Positions 18,055 to 27,494 of a DNA stretch of 64,000 nt are shown here, piece by piece. Location of the stretch: assembly GCF_000744825.1 (NCBI RefSeq), contig NZ_JQMR01000001.1, positions 2,217,501 through 2,281,500 on the forward strand, given 5' to 3'. The position numbers were made by a program, and so were the translations under genes. The first letter of the stretch is position 1. Each line of letters starts with the position of its first letter. The notes below the pieces were generated by a model that saw only the letters and a program-made list of their open reading frames with translations, was not told the DNA's origin and did not search any database. This stretch comes from Carnobacterium mobile DSM 4848 (lineage in GTDB: Bacteria; Bacillota; Bacilli; Lactobacillales; Carnobacteriaceae).

Positions 18055-19117
18055 GATAAACATGTAGAGGGAGATTGGTAATCCCTTTCTCTTCCCATGC
18101 GGTCATTAAAGGCAGTAAACCTTCTTTGCGGTCAAATAAGACGATTCCACAGTCGCCGCCGCCTGCTCCAGAAGATTTTGCAGCACCACGATAAGCTTCA
18201 GCAACTTCACACAATTGGGATAAAGCCGGTGTCTCTATACTAACTCCTGTAGCTTGGCTCATATTAACTAATAGTTTTCGGTTTTGTCGTATTTGTTGTT
18301 GAATCGATTTGATGTCTTTTTCTTGAAAAGCTTGGATCATTCGATTCACACAAGCAGAACTTTCTTTTAAAAAAGTCGTATAAGCTTGTTGGTCTCGACT
18401 TCTTTGACTCGTTACTTCATCGACTAAATGAGAAGTGGAAGCCGGTGAACCAGTCCACCCGATCACTAGACGCAAATCAGCTGGAGGAGTCAACGGAGTA
18501 ATGGAAAGATAAGGCCATTCCATTTCCACTAGTTCTTTGACTGATTGTTCTTTTTCTTGTTGAGCAGCTACCCAATCACGATCAAAAGTAGTAAAGGCTA
18601 ACCAGCCGCCATAAACGCTGGCAGCCACATCACCGCACGAGCCGTTGCTTTTAACGGAAAGATGCGCTAAAGCGGCTAATTTGAATACCAGCTCATCCGT
18701 GTTTTCTAATTCGTAAAACTGGCACAAGGCCCGAACTGTTGCAACAGTTACGGCGGCACTGGAACCTAAGCCGTATTTTCGGCCATTCGAACTGTCCAGT
18801 TCGCTTTCAATCGTCAAATTGAAAAAATCAAGTTGTTTATTGACTTCTTTAGCATAACTTTCAGTTACGTTGATAGCCGCTAAAATATAATGAAACGGGT
18901 TTTCCCGTTTATCAAGAACAAGTTGATCATTGTGTCTTTTCCACAAAATCGGCAAGTTGCCATACTGAAAAGAAGTGATACTGCCCATATCTTCTGTTTT
19001 TTCAAGCGAGACAGTGATGAATTGATCAACCGCTACTAAAATAGCAGGATGACCAGGCTCCACAACTGCATATTCACCTGCAATGTACAATTTTCCAGGT
19101 GCTGAAACTTCAATCAT
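18044..19117 (-). CDS. pmk: Phosphomevalonate kinase
   Basis: A 357-residue GHMP kinase that phosphorylates mevalonate-5-phosphate to the diphosphate. The N-terminus APGKLYIAGEYAVVEPGHPA, the ATP loop KYGLGSSAAVTVATV (about residue 113-127) and the C-terminal KSSGAGGGDCGIV (about 313) are the three GHMP motifs in the form typical of Gram-positive MvaK2. Start supported by AAGGAGGAAAT. It follows mvaD by 29 bases. Confidence 0.95.
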   Translation of the reverse strand: MIEVSAPGKLYIAGEYAVVEPGHPAILVAVDQFITVSLEKTEDMGSITSFQYGNLPILWKRHNDQLVLDKRENPFHYILAAINVTESYAKEVNKQLDFFNLTIESELDSSNGRKYGLGSSAAVTVATVRALCQFYELENTDELVFKLAALAHLSVKSNGSCGDVAASVYGGWLAFTTFDRDWVAAQQEKEQSVKELVEMEWPYLSITPLTPPADLRLVIGWTGSPASTSHLVDEVTSQRSRDQQAYTTFLKESSACVNRMIQAFQEKDIKSIQQQIRQNRKLLVNMSQATGVSIETPALSQLCEVAEAYRGAAKSSGAGGGDCGIVLFDRKEGLLPLMTAWEEKGITNLPLHVYHKS

Positions 19118-19146
19118 TCAATATTTCCTCCTTATAAACTACAGTG

Positions 19147-20124
19147 TCAATTGCTTGTTAGTACTTGTAATCCCGGACCGGGTTTAGCAACAATCAATTG
19201 ATCGTTTTGAAAAACTTCTGCAAATCTCGTTTTAATTTTAGCACTATCTGATAAACGGCATAAGACTTTCACATTTGGTCCTGCATCCATTGTGAAATAA
19301 CAAGGAATACCTTCTTTTCGCAATTGGCGTACTAACTGCATGGCAACAACACTGTCTGGCTCCCAATAAGAAAGCGGCGGGTTAGCACCTAACATGGTTC
19401 CATGCATTTTCATCCCATTGCTTTCTGTTATTTCGCCTAATTTTTGGAAGTCTTGCGAACGGATAGCTTCTTTTATTTCGATCAGATCCTTGGCTGTGCT
19501 TTCTAGCCAACCGGCATAAAAAGGAGAAGTAGCTACCGTGTTTTTCATTCCTTCACGGCTGGATACGGACTTCTCGTGATGGTTGACAACTACAACCACC
19601 ATGCCAATATCCCAACAGGCATCATCGATAGGAACAGCATAAGAATCTGCAGAAGTAGTTCCCATCTGCCATTCAACAAAGCCGCCGTATATACTGCGGG
19701 TAGCTGAACCAGAACCGCGTCGTGCAATTAAAGATAAGTCGCGCGGGTTTAAATCTAAGCCGCTCGCTAGATTAGCTGCTCCTGCTAAGGCAGCCATACC
19801 TGAAGCAGAAGAAGCAAGCCCAGCAGCTGTTGGTACAAAGTTTGTACTTTTAATCAAAGCCGGAGATGAAATGCCAGCTGGTTCTCTAAAGAGCTGTAAA
19901 AAACGGCTGACTTTTTGAGTAGCTGCTGTATCCTGTAAGTGATCATTTAAATAAAATGTGTCTTGATCAACGTCAGCGTTAAAAGAAACAGAAGTTTCTG
20001 TGTAAAAAGCATCCAGCGTCAAAGACAGGCTGCTACTTGTCGGTAAAATCAATTCTTCATTACGTTTGCCCCAGTATTTGATCAGAGCAATATTGGTGTA
20101 AGCTCGTACTTTTTTTTCAGTCAT
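19147..20124 (-). CDS. mvaD: Diphosphomevalonate decarboxylase
   Basis: A 325-residue GHMP-fold enzyme that converts mevalonate diphosphate to IPP with ATP hydrolysis and CO2 release. NIALIKYWGKRNEELILPT at the N-terminus is diagnostic, as are the phosphate loop AAGLASSASGMAALAGA (about residue 96), RRGSGSATRSIYGGFVEW (about 134) and MDAGPNVKVL (about 284) with the conserved Asp. It starts 4 bases after the mvk stop. Confidence 0.96.
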   Translation of the reverse strand: MTEKKVRAYTNIALIKYWGKRNEELILPTSSSLSLTLDAFYTETSVSFNADVDQDTFYLNDHLQDTAATQKVSRFLQLFREPAGISSPALIKSTNFVPTAAGLASSASGMAALAGAANLASGLDLNPRDLSLIARRGSGSATRSIYGGFVEWQMGTTSADSYAVPIDDACWDIGMVVVVVNHHEKSVSSREGMKNTVATSPFYAGWLESTAKDLIEIKEAIRSQDFQKLGEITESNGMKMHGTMLGANPPLSYWEPDSVVAMQLVRQLRKEGIPCYFTMDAGPNVKVLCRLSDSAKIKTRFAEVFQNDQLIVAKPGPGLQVLTSN

Positions 20125-20128
20125 TCCA

Positions 20129-21058
20129 TTAGTCCTCTCCCATTTTGTGAATCCATGTATTCACTGCTCCGGCTTTTAATAAAGCAGCAGAAATACGGTC
20201 AGCACTTGTTTTATTATCGGCCAAAGCAATCATACATCCGCCGCGTCCGCCGCCGGTCAGCTTAGCGCCTAAAGCATCAGTTGCTAAAGCTGCAGCAACA
20301 AGCTGATTTAACTCTTTATTGCTCACGCCTAAAAAATCCAAAAGATGGTGCGCTTCATTCATATAAACACCTAAATCAGCCGGCCGGTTCTGTTCAATGG
20401 CTAATTTTGCTTGTCGCGTTAGTTTGCCAAGAGTATGGATGCCAACTGTTGTTTTTTCAGGAGAGCGTTGAGATAAAAGAGCGATACTATTTATGGCTTC
20501 TTTAGTTTGGCCGGTAACTCCTGTATCGGCTACGACTAAATAAGCAGATACGTTTAACGAAAAAGGAATAATCGGCTGTCCCTTAATGAAAAAAAGAGGG
20601 GATTGGCTGCTCGTCATAGCCGTGTCTAAACCGCTGGGATTTCCATGAGCAATCTTTTCAGAGATATCGGTCAATTCCATTAAACAAGCAGTGGTCAACT
20701 CTTTTTTAAAATAATTAAAAAGCGCACGGATAGTTGCAGCAGCAACAGCAGCACTAGAACCCATTCCTCGTTCCGCCGGGATAGTACTTTTAATCGTAAT
20801 ACTAAAGTTTTCAAGTGGTTGTTGCAGTTTTTCAAGTGTCTTCATAATAACGGTTGTTACATTCAATAATCGTTCTGGTGCCTGAGAAAATGGGCCATGA
20901 TAGAAAAAACAATCCAGTGTCACAGGACCAGTTATTTTTTTAATCGTTGTTTCAATTGAAGTAGCAGGAAAAGGTATGGCCACAGCAGGCTCGCCATAAA
21001 CAACGGAATGTTCTCCCATCAAAATAATTTTTCCATTTGCTGTACCTGTTGCTTTCAT
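20129..21058 (-). CDS. mvk: Mevalonate kinase
   Basis: A 309-residue GHMP kinase that phosphorylates mevalonate, first of the four mevalonate genes. Motifs are GKIILMGEHSVVYGEPAVAI (residues ~9-28), the ATP loop ERGMGSSAAVAAATIRA (about 99), NPSGLDTAM (about 140) with the catalytic Asp region, and KLTGGGRGGCMIAL (about 269). An AAAAAAGGAG site precedes ATG 21058. The operon reads mvk-mvaD-pmk-fni toward lower coordinates. Upstream mevalonate genes (HMG-CoA synthase and reductase) are not in this window. Confidence 0.96.
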   Translation of the reverse strand: MKATGTANGKIILMGEHSVVYGEPAVAIPFPATSIETTIKKITGPVTLDCFFYHGPFSQAPERLLNVTTVIMKTLEKLQQPLENFSITIKSTIPAERGMGSSAAVAAATIRALFNYFKKELTTACLMELTDISEKIAHGNPSGLDTAMTSSQSPLFFIKGQPIIPFSLNVSAYLVVADTGVTGQTKEAINSIALLSQRSPEKTTVGIHTLGKLTRQAKLAIEQNRPADLGVYMNEAHHLLDFLGVSNKELNQLVAAALATDALGAKLTGGGRGGCMIALADNKTSADRISAALLKAGAVNTWIHKMGED

Positions 21059-21121
21059 GAAATTACTCCTTTTTTATTCATCTTTTTTATAATAAACAAG
21101 AAGGCCATCAAAGGAAAGGGA

Positions 21122-21158
21122 AAAGCTGATTAAACGAGCTTTCTATCCTTTCAGCTTT
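21122..21158 (-). terminator. Terminator of the TctA-like transporter transcript
   Basis: AAAGCTGA / TCAGCTTT stem with a 21-nt loop containing a smaller stem, followed on the minus strand by a T-rich CCC TTT CC run. Moderate strength. Confidence 0.5.
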
Positions 21159-21165
21159 GTTCTTT

Positions 21166-22524
21166 TTATAAAGCGGCCAACTTTTCAACGATCCAAGGAG
21201 CAGCGTAGAGAGTCATAAACTGAATCCCGTAATTAACTCCCATTTTATTTAGTGTCCCGCAGATGATCCCAATCAATAAAACACCGAAGATATTGATTAA
21301 ACCAGCGTCCATGTAGGCTAATAGTAGGATAAATGAAATGAACAACCCTAAAACAGCTTCATGAGGAATTTTGGTCAGGACAAAATGAGAAATGAGTCCT
21401 GCATAACGAATAATGATAACATAAGAAATCAAGCTGGATATCACTGCGCCTACTAAAATAGCCCAAACAAATTCGCCCCGGCTCAACAGATGGTGCAAGT
21501 TATGTGTTACCGTGAAAACAGGCGGTGCATTGAATAAAGCACTTCCTGGTCCAATAGCAGTTGGTGATAATGGAATACCTAAAGCAATCAATGGAATGAT
21601 AATACCTGATAGGTAAGTTGAATGAGCCAGTGCACTCATTGATGTGATAGTCGTTGAAGCTTTTTCAACAGGGTCTTTTTTTCGATTAGCCACAGCTTCG
21701 CCGAATAAGATAATCAAACCGACAGGGCTTAAAACAAATAAAAAATTCGAAATAAAAGAAACCAATGAAGCTGATTTTATTTCTTGTTTAGATAAAATTT
21801 TAAAAGGATTCAAACGTTGTTTTTTATTTAATTCTTTTGGAATCGCAATCGTTTTTAATTGGTCCGTCAACATGTTGGTCCGATTGTCTTTATTTAATAA
21901 AGACATAAGCGAAATGATCAGTGGTCCGATGGTGATACCTAAGAAAAAAGAAGTTGTGATATTGGTATCTTTTGGAACTACACCCATTCCCCAATAAAGG
22001 TGACGCAGACTTTGGAATAATAACGCTAATGGCACGATACTAAGCAGTGCTAAAGATTTGTGTTTTCCAATCACAGATAAAAAAACAGCACCGATAACAA
22101 ATAATAAGGAAGCATAAGGTTGAATGACTGTAGCAAAAGGAGTTAGCAAGTTAGCTAACAACAAAGAAACTGGGACAGAAACAACCGTACCGATCAAAGA
22201 TCCGGCAGCCATTTTTTTGATTGTAATCGTGGATAAACCTTGGTTTTTTAAGTATAAAGCATGTTCAATCATCGGACTGGATAAAACTCCGCCCGGCAAT
22301 CCCACAAGAGCAGTGGGCATGGCATTGGTTAAATTTAATGTTATGATAGCTGAAATGAAAAAGGTCAAAATAATCATCGGAGCTGTTCCTGCTAAAACGA
22401 GTGCCAACGAAACGGGTACAAGAACGGAAGTTTCATCTGTTCCAGGAATAAAACCGATAAAGGTATACAATACAACAGCTGATAGTGAAGCAACAACCAT
22501 TTGAAACAATAAGAAGATATCCAT
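21166..22524 (-). CDS. Tripartite tricarboxylate transporter permease, TctA family
   Basis: A 452-residue protein with about 11-12 transmembrane segments. The family hallmarks are FIGFIPGTDETSVLVP near residue 24 and NAMPTALVGLPGGVLSSPM near 67, with GIPLSPTAIGPGSALF in the second half. TctA is the large membrane subunit of TTT carboxylate carriers. Here no periplasmic-type TctC receptor or classical TctB is adjacent; only an 85-residue two-helix protein precedes it, with the stop and start sharing one base. The substrate is unknown. Confidence 0.85.
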   Translation of the reverse strand: MDIFLLFQMVVASLSAVVLYTFIGFIPGTDETSVLVPVSLALVLAGTAPMIILTFFISAIITLNLTNAMPTALVGLPGGVLSSPMIEHALYLKNQGLSTITIKKMAAGSLIGTVVSVPVSLLLANLLTPFATVIQPYASLLFVIGAVFLSVIGKHKSLALLSIVPLALLFQSLRHLYWGMGVVPKDTNITTSFFLGITIGPLIISLMSLLNKDNRTNMLTDQLKTIAIPKELNKKQRLNPFKILSKQEIKSASLVSFISNFLFVLSPVGLIILFGEAVANRKKDPVEKASTTITSMSALAHSTYLSGIIIPLIALGIPLSPTAIGPGSALFNAPPVFTVTHNLHHLLSRGEFVWAILVGAVISSLISYVIIIRYAGLISHFVLTKIPHEAVLGLFISFILLLAYMDAGLINIFGVLLIGIICGTLNKMGVNYGIQFMTLYAAPWIVEKLAAL

Positions 22525-22781
22525 TAGTCTGATTCTCCTTGTTCGTTAGTCTGCTGGCCATCCAGTACGATTATTCGTTTAGGTTTTATTAAGACAGCAG
22601 AAATAATAAAACCAATGACGGCACCCGCTAAACCGTAAAAAAGCTGTTGGCTTTGATTGCCGCTGGGCGCGAGAAAAAAAGCTCCCATTGTCAAAATGCT
22701 TGAAATAAGAATAGCCCCTACCAAACTATTCAATGCAACAACATCTCCCCAAATTTCAACCAGATCTTTTTTTTCTTTCAT
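22524..22781 (-). CDS. Small two-helix membrane protein coupled to the TctA-like permease
   Basis: An 85-residue protein with two hydrophobic segments (about 18-36 and 48-66) and a charged C-terminus. It shares one base with the start of the TctA-like gene (TAATG overlap), so the two are translationally coupled. This suggests it fills the role of the small TctB subunit, although it is roughly half the usual TctB length and I see no TctB signature. The start is preceded by an AAAAAGGAG site. Confidence 0.72.
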   Translation of the reverse strand: MKEKKDLVEIWGDVVALNSLVGAILISSILTMGAFFLAPSGNQSQQLFYGLAGAVIGFIISAVLIKPKRIIVLDGQQTNEQGESD

Positions 22782-23025
22782 ATTTAAACTCCTTTTTTAT
22801 TGATGTGAGTCTTCGCAAAATAAAAAGAGACCCTTAATTCATAAAAAAAGTTGAGACTACTCCTACTCCCAACAAAACCATATTACACTAAATCGAGCAA
22901 AAAAGACTAGTTAAGTTTCTTTAAAGATGAAAAAGCTTAGTAAAAGGTTTCATTCAAAGGCTATAAAAAGAAAGTATTATTTGGTACAATTATGCCGAAG
23001 TTGAAAGAACTTGGAGGTTCGCCGG

Positions 23026-23949
23026 ATGAAAGAATCAGCAACGTATCATATTATTGAACGGAATGAATGGAAAGAGTTAAATAAAAACACAGTCGCACCG
23101 TTGTCTCATCAAGAATTAGAAGAACTTACAGGTTTGAATGACCGAATTTCGATAAAAGATGTGGAAGAAGTATATGTACCGATCATTCAACTATTGGATG
23201 TGTATATACGTCAGTATGAACAACTACAAGCACAAAAAAATAAATTTTTGGGTAAAAAAACGATAAGCAAACCCTATATTATCGGGATAGCAGGAAGTGT
23301 GGCCGTAGGAAAAAGTACGACTGCACGCTTATTGCAGACGATGCTTTCTCGTGTATATAAAAATAAAACGGTGGATATGATCACAACCGATGGTTTTCTT
23401 TACCCCAATGCGGTATTGCAAAAAGAACAGATCATGGACCGTAAAGGATTTCCAGAAAGTTATGATATGCCACGTTTGATTTCTTTTTTAGGAGATGTAA
23501 AAAATGGCAAGGAAAATGTGACCACGCCAGTTTATTCTCATGAAATTTACGACATTGTTGAAGGAGAATTTCATGTATTGAACAAGCCGGATATTTTAAT
23601 AGTAGAGGGAATAAATATTTTGCAGTTGCCTGCTAATGAGCAAATTTACATCAGTGATTTTTTTGACTTTTCGATGTACGTTGATGCTGAACCGGCACAA
23701 ATTGAAAAATGGTATTTAGAACGATTTGGAGTGCTATTAGATACAGCTTTTACCGATCCTGATAACTATTATTATTCTTATGCACAAGGTAATCGGGAAG
23801 ATGCGTTTGCCATGGCCCGAGGAGTTTGGAAAAAAGTCAATTTGCGCAACTTGATGGAGTTTATTTTACCAACGCGCAATCGAGCAGATTTGATCTTGCA
23901 TAAGAGCGGAAATCATGTGATCGACCACTTATTGTTGCGAAAATATTAA
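23026..23949 (+). CDS. coaA: Pantothenate kinase, type I
   Basis: A 307-residue CoaA that phosphorylates pantothenate in the first step of coenzyme A synthesis. Walker A is GIAGSVAVGKSTTARLL (about residues 87-103); TTDGFLYPN, KGFPESYDMP and PVYSHEIYDIV are typical of type I enzymes. ATG 23026 is chosen since GGAGG lies 9 bases upstream. A TACAAT at 22985-22990 is a plausible -10 without a good -35. It stands alone before guaA. Confidence 0.95.
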   Translation: MKESATYHIIERNEWKELNKNTVAPLSHQELEELTGLNDRISIKDVEEVYVPIIQLLDVYIRQYEQLQAQKNKFLGKKTISKPYIIGIAGSVAVGKSTTARLLQTMLSRVYKNKTVDMITTDGFLYPNAVLQKEQIMDRKGFPESYDMPRLISFLGDVKNGKENVTTPVYSHEIYDIVEGEFHVLNKPDILIVEGINILQLPANEQIYISDFFDFSMYVDAEPAQIEKWYLERFGVLLDTAFTDPDNYYYSYAQGNREDAFAMARGVWKKVNLRNLMEFILPTRNRADLILHKSGNHVIDHLLLRKY

Positions 23950-23977
23950 AAAAAGACAGAAAAGCGTTTTCGTTGTG

Positions 23978-24006
23978 TTGACCTGTTTCACAAGAGCCGA
24001 TACAAT
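23978..24006 (+). promoter_or_regulatory. Promoter of guaA
   Basis: TTGACC, 17-bp spacer, TACAAT at 24001-24006. No purine riboswitch consensus is seen in the ~70-base leader. Confidence 0.75.
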
Positions 24007-24077
24007 AAAGCTTAGTAGAATTTACAGATTAGTCTGCTTTAGAGTAGAAAAAATTAGATGGGGTGAACTGCGTGGCA

Positions 24078-25628
24078 ATGGCTACTGATTTAACAAATAT
24101 TGAAAAAATTATCGTGCTTGATTTTGGAAGTCAATACAATCAATTGATTACACGACGTATTCGTGAATTTGGTGTGTTTTCTGAATTAATTTCTCACAAA
24201 GTAACAGCTGAAGAGCTAAGCAAGATGAATGCAAAAGGAATTATCTTCTCAGGCGGACCAATGAGCGTTTACGATGAAGGAGCCTTTACCATTGATCAAA
24301 AGATTTTTGAACTAGGCATACCCATTTTAGGAATCTGTTATGGTATGCAATTAATGACAACTGCATTAGGCGGAAAAGTAGCAGCCAGCTCAAACCGTGA
24401 ATACGGAAAAGCGGATATCGAAATCACTAATTCGGCAGCCCCTGTATTTGAAGCTTTAGCAGCACAAGAAACCGTTTGGATGAGCCATGGTGATTTGGTG
24501 ACACATGTTCCAGAAGGCTTCACAGTTACAGCAACCAGCCCTCATTGTCCAATTGCTTCGATGTTCGATCCAGCAAGAAACTTCCATGCTGTTCAATTTC
24601 ATCCTGAAGTGCGCCATACAGAACAAGGCAATGCCATGCTGAAAAACTTTGCGTTTAACATTTGCGGATGTAAAGGAACATGGAGCATCAGCAACTTTAT
24701 TGATATTGAAATTGCAAAAATCCGGGAAACAGTAGGCGATAAAAAAGTCTTACTAGCTTTATCCGGCGGGGTCGATTCAAGTGTTGTAGGTGTTTTACTG
24801 CAAAAAGCGATCGGCGATCAGCTGACGTGTATCTTTGTTGACCACGGCTTGTTGCGTAAAGATGAAGGCGACCAAGTAATGGATAGTTTGGAAGGCAAAT
24901 TCGGCTTGAATGTTATCCGTGTAGATGCGAAAAAACGCTTTATGGATAAATTAGCTGGTGTCAGCGATCCTGAACAAAAACGTAAAATTATCGGAAATGA
25001 ATTTATTTATGTTTTTGATGACGAAGCGACAAAATTAAAAGGCATTGAATTTTTGGCACAAGGAACGCTTTACACGGACGTGATCGAAAGTGGAACCGAT
25101 ACGGCTCAAACGATCAAATCACATCACAACGTAGGCGGATTGCCTGAAGACATGCAGTTTAAATTGATCGAACCTTTAAATACTCTGTTTAAAGATGAAG
25201 TTCGTGAATTAGGCATCGAATTGGGTATGCCAGAAAGCTTAGTTTGGCGTCAACCTTTCCCAGGTCCTGGATTAGGTATTCGTGTCCTTGGTGAACTGAC
25301 AGAAGAAAAACTAGAAATCGTGCGTGAAAGTGATGCTATTTTACGTGAAGAGATTGCAGCAGCAGGTCTTGACCGTGACATTTGGCAATATTTCACCGTT
25401 CTGCCAGGAATCCGCAGCGTCGGAGTTATGGGAGACGGCCGGACATACGACTACACAGTCGGTATTCGTGCTGTAACCTCGATTGACGGTATGACAAGTG
25501 ATTTTGCACGTATCCCATGGGATGTCTTGCAAAAGATCTCTGTGCGCATTGTAAATGAAGTTGCACATGTTAACCGTATCGTGTACGACATTACGAGCAA
25601 GCCACCAGCAACTATTGAGTGGGAATAG
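24078..25628 (+). CDS. guaA: GMP synthase (glutamine-hydrolysing)
   Basis: A 516-residue enzyme that aminates XMP to GMP. It has an N-terminal class I glutamine amidotransferase (nucleophile Cys in GICYGMQLM, about residue 87; His/Glu in FHPEVRHT), a central ATP pyrophosphatase with P-loop [11 protein letters not shown] (about 227) and a C-terminal dimerisation domain ending [10 protein letters not shown]. Start ATG 24078 gives the usual N-terminus; two upstream GTG codons in frame are alternatives. The window also holds a guanine-riboswitch-controlled purine permease at 56.1 kb. Confidence 0.97.
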   Translation: MATDLTNIEKIIVLDFGSQYNQLITRRIREFGVFSELISHKVTAEELSKMNAKGIIFSGGPMSVYDEGAFTIDQKIFELGIPILGICYGMQLMTTALGGKVAASSNREYGKADIEITNSAAPVFEALAAQETVWMSHGDLVTHVPEGFTVTATSPHCPIASMFDPARNFHAVQFHPEVRHTEQGNAMLKNFAFNICGCKGTWSISNFIDIEIAKIRETVGDKKVLLALSGGVDSSVVGVLLQKAIGDQLTCIFVDHGLLRKDEGDQVMDSLEGKFGLNVIRVDAKKRFMDKLAGVSDPEQKRKIIGNEFIYVFDDEATKLKGIEFLAQGTLYTDVIESGTDTAQTIKSHHNVGGLPEDMQFKLIEPLNTLFKDEVRELGIELGMPESLVWRQPFPGPGLGIRVLGELTEEKLEIVRESDAILREEIAAAGLDRDIWQYFTVLPGIRSVGVMGDGRTYDYTVGIRAVTSIDGMTSDFARIPWDVLQKISVRIVNEVAHVNRIVYDITSKPPATIEWE

Positions 25629-25637
25629 AATTGATGT

Positions 25638-25678
25638 GCCCGAAAAATCCTATTAATCAGGTCTTTTCGGGCTTTTTT
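25638..25678 (+). terminator. Rho-independent terminator after guaA
   Basis: GCCCGAAAA / TTTTCGGGC stem with a 17-nt loop and a T6 tail. Confidence 0.9.
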
Positions 25679-25712
25679 CTATTTCTTGATAATATCTTAT
25701 TCTATAAAAAGC

Positions 25713-25751
25713 TTCTAAAGTCTTTTTTGTTATCAAGACTTTAGAACTTTT
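25713..25751. terminator. Terminator, mainly for the minus-strand DUF3021 gene
   Basis: TTCTAAAGTCTT / AAGACTTTAGAA perfect 12-bp stem, T-rich on both sides. Confidence 0.85.
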
Positions 25752-25788
25752 TTTGTATTGAAAATTCTATAAACTTTTCTTAAGCAAC

Positions 25789-26163
25789 TTATGATGCATT
25801 GAAAAATTTTACAATGATAAAATAGGCGAGCAACCATAAGACGATACCTGTCACTAAAAAAATGACGACTATCTTTAATATATCTTGAGCTTCTCCAACG
25901 GGAAACCATCCACTTAAGAGGAGGCACGGAAGAACCGTACCTAACATGATGATAAAATGTACTACAGATTGTTTTAATAGTGACCAATGCTTTATATCAT
26001 AGATAACAGATGCAGCAGCAACAGCAGTTATGATCAATCCCGTAACAAATGTGGATCTTACCTGAAACGAATCTAGATTTTGTGCTTTCATGAGGAAAGA
26101 GATTCCTGTCATGATGATAAAAGGAATAGCTCCCCTTAACAGAACTTTTTTGAATAATATCAT
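25789..26163 (-). CDS. DUF3021-like four-helix membrane protein
   Basis: A 124-residue protein with four hydrophobic segments (about 9-25, 38-56, 67-87 and 98-118). The pattern, with ITAVAAASVIYDIKHWSLLKQSVVHF in pieces across helices 2-3, matches my memory of DUF3021 membrane proteins; family assignment is moderate. These are often next to LytTR regulators, but none is adjacent. An AGGAGG ribosome site supports ATG 26163. A TATAAT-like -10 lies at 26236-26241 on the minus strand. Confidence 0.68.
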   Translation of the reverse strand: MILFKKVLLRGAIPFIIMTGISFLMKAQNLDSFQVRSTFVTGLIITAVAAASVIYDIKHWSLLKQSVVHFIIMLGTVLPCLLLSGWFPVGEAQDILKIVVIFLVTGIVLWLLAYFIIVKFFNAS

Positions 26164-26463
26164 AAGCCATCCTCCTGCTGTTCATGTTCCTCTTGATAGT
26201 TGCCATTTCTTCATATAATGCGTTTGCATCTCTTGATTATATTCTACCATCATTTTTTTCAGTAACAATTAAACGCATTTGAAGTATCTGAATGTCGAAA
26301 ATCTGCACGAATGTTTACTTATATCCTTAATAAGTTATATAGCTTGTGTTATAAGTACTATCAAAAAATTTCGTTTACTTAATAGTTAAATTTAAACTAT
26401 TTAAACGTAATCGTTTATCTTGCAACTTGAATTTGTTATCTTCATAAGTAAGGAGGCGATAGT
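26164..26463. other. 300-nt intergenic region with operator-like palindromes
   Basis: AT-rich, with no credible gene. It carries the minus-strand -10 noted for the DUF3021 gene, ACTTAT-N7-ATAAGT (26317-26335), and ATAGTTAAATTTAAACTAT (26382-26400), which closely resembles the palindrome between the MarR and SDR genes at 29672-29691. Confidence 0.5.
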
Positions 26464-26753
26464 GTGTTTGATATTATTTTATTTATCTTAAAGGTTGCGG
26501 CGATTATTTTTTTTGTTACCATTATTATACGTTGGCGATTCAAAATTACGCTTAATAGTTCTTTAAAACTCGAAGCCAGACGTGTACCGAAACTTTCAGA
26601 TAAGACTTTACAAAAAAGAATACGACAAGCAGAAAAATTCATGAAAATAAATTTTTGAATGGGTTCATTAGCTTATTTCTTGCCGATGAGTACAGCGAAT
26701 ACAAAAATAAACTTATGCAACTGTATAAACAAGAATTAGCTAAAAGAAGTTAG
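26464..26753 (+). pseudogene. Small membrane protein gene, apparently broken by a one-base deletion
   Basis: A 64-residue frame starts at GTG 26464 behind a perfect AAGGAGGCGAT site. It has one transmembrane segment (residues ~3-22) and a basic amphipathic stretch, and stops at 26658. The -1 frame, open from 26604 to 26753, continues as a protein-like charged segment (HENKFLNGFISLFLADEYSE and on to LYKQELAKRS). Adding one A to the A5 run at 26632-26637 fuses both into a protein of about 96 residues. I recognise no family. A sequencing error would give the same picture. Confidence 0.55.
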
Positions 26754-26891
26754 CTTATTAATGTGTAAAGAATAAAAACTGAAGAGACGAGTTTTTTCAA
26801 TCGTTCCAGTTTTTATTTAGCATTAAGTTTTATTTTAATCAAATATTCTGTATCTTTTTAAAAGAATACAGGGTTAGAAAGGATGATAAGT

Positions 26892-27311
26892 ATGGAGACA
26901 AAAAAAAACGCATTAGATCAGGGACCTTTTTTTCACGGCACAAAAGCAGCTTTAGAATTAGGGGACATGCTTGAACCGAAAAACAAATCAAATTTTGAAG
27001 GAGATCGGATCTCAAACTATATTTATTTTACTGCTACACTTGATGCGGCAAAATGGGGCGCAGAATTGGCACAAGGAGCGAGAAAAGAGCGGATCTATTT
27101 AGTAGAACCAACCGGCACTTTTGAGAATGATCCTAATTTGACCGATAAGCGGTTTCCTGGCAACCCAACGCGCTCTTATCGCTCTTCTTCTCCATTGAAA
27201 GTCGTTGCTGAACTTGCAAATTGGGAGCAACATCCCAAAGAAACCATTGATCAAATGCTTGCTGATCTACAAAAAATTCGAGAGGAAGGCAAAGCAGACA
27301 TTGAGGATTAA
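26892..27311 (+). CDS. arr: Rifamycin ADP-ribosyltransferase Arr
   Basis: A 139-residue protein with the full Arr signature: GPFFHGTKAALELGD at the N-terminus, NYIYFTATLDAAKWGAELA (about residue 37-55), IYLVEPTGTFENDPNLTDK (about 67-85) and FPGNPTRSYRS (about 87-97). Arr transfers ADP-ribose from NAD+ to rifamycins and inactivates them. ATG 26892 is preferred over 26883 because the GAAAGGATG site overlaps the earlier codon. It is a lone gene in an accessory stretch. Confidence 0.93.
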   Translation: METKKNALDQGPFFHGTKAALELGDMLEPKNKSNFEGDRISNYIYFTATLDAAKWGAELAQGARKERIYLVEPTGTFENDPNLTDKRFPGNPTRSYRSSSPLKVVAELANWEQHPKETIDQMLADLQKIREEGKADIED

Positions 27312-27494
27312 AAAATAATCTGTTCGTCCAAGAAGGATAAAAGCAGCCCTTCGTTAATACTTTGCTCTAACATGTTGTTTTACATAATCCGAATAATGAC
27401 TTCATAATGAATGGGCTTATCTAAGTTGTTTTTGTTATTTATGTTAAGCCAATTAGTTGTAAAATGGATTTTAAAAAAGAGGTGAGAGTTGTAA

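Noticed and set aside
26632-26658. Programmed -1 frameshift in the small membrane gene
   Set aside because: The A5 run is not in the correct register for a slippery heptamer and no downstream pseudoknot was evident.
27312-27494. Bacteriocin structural gene upstream of the immunity gene
   Set aside because: No YGNGV motif or double-glycine leader in any frame.
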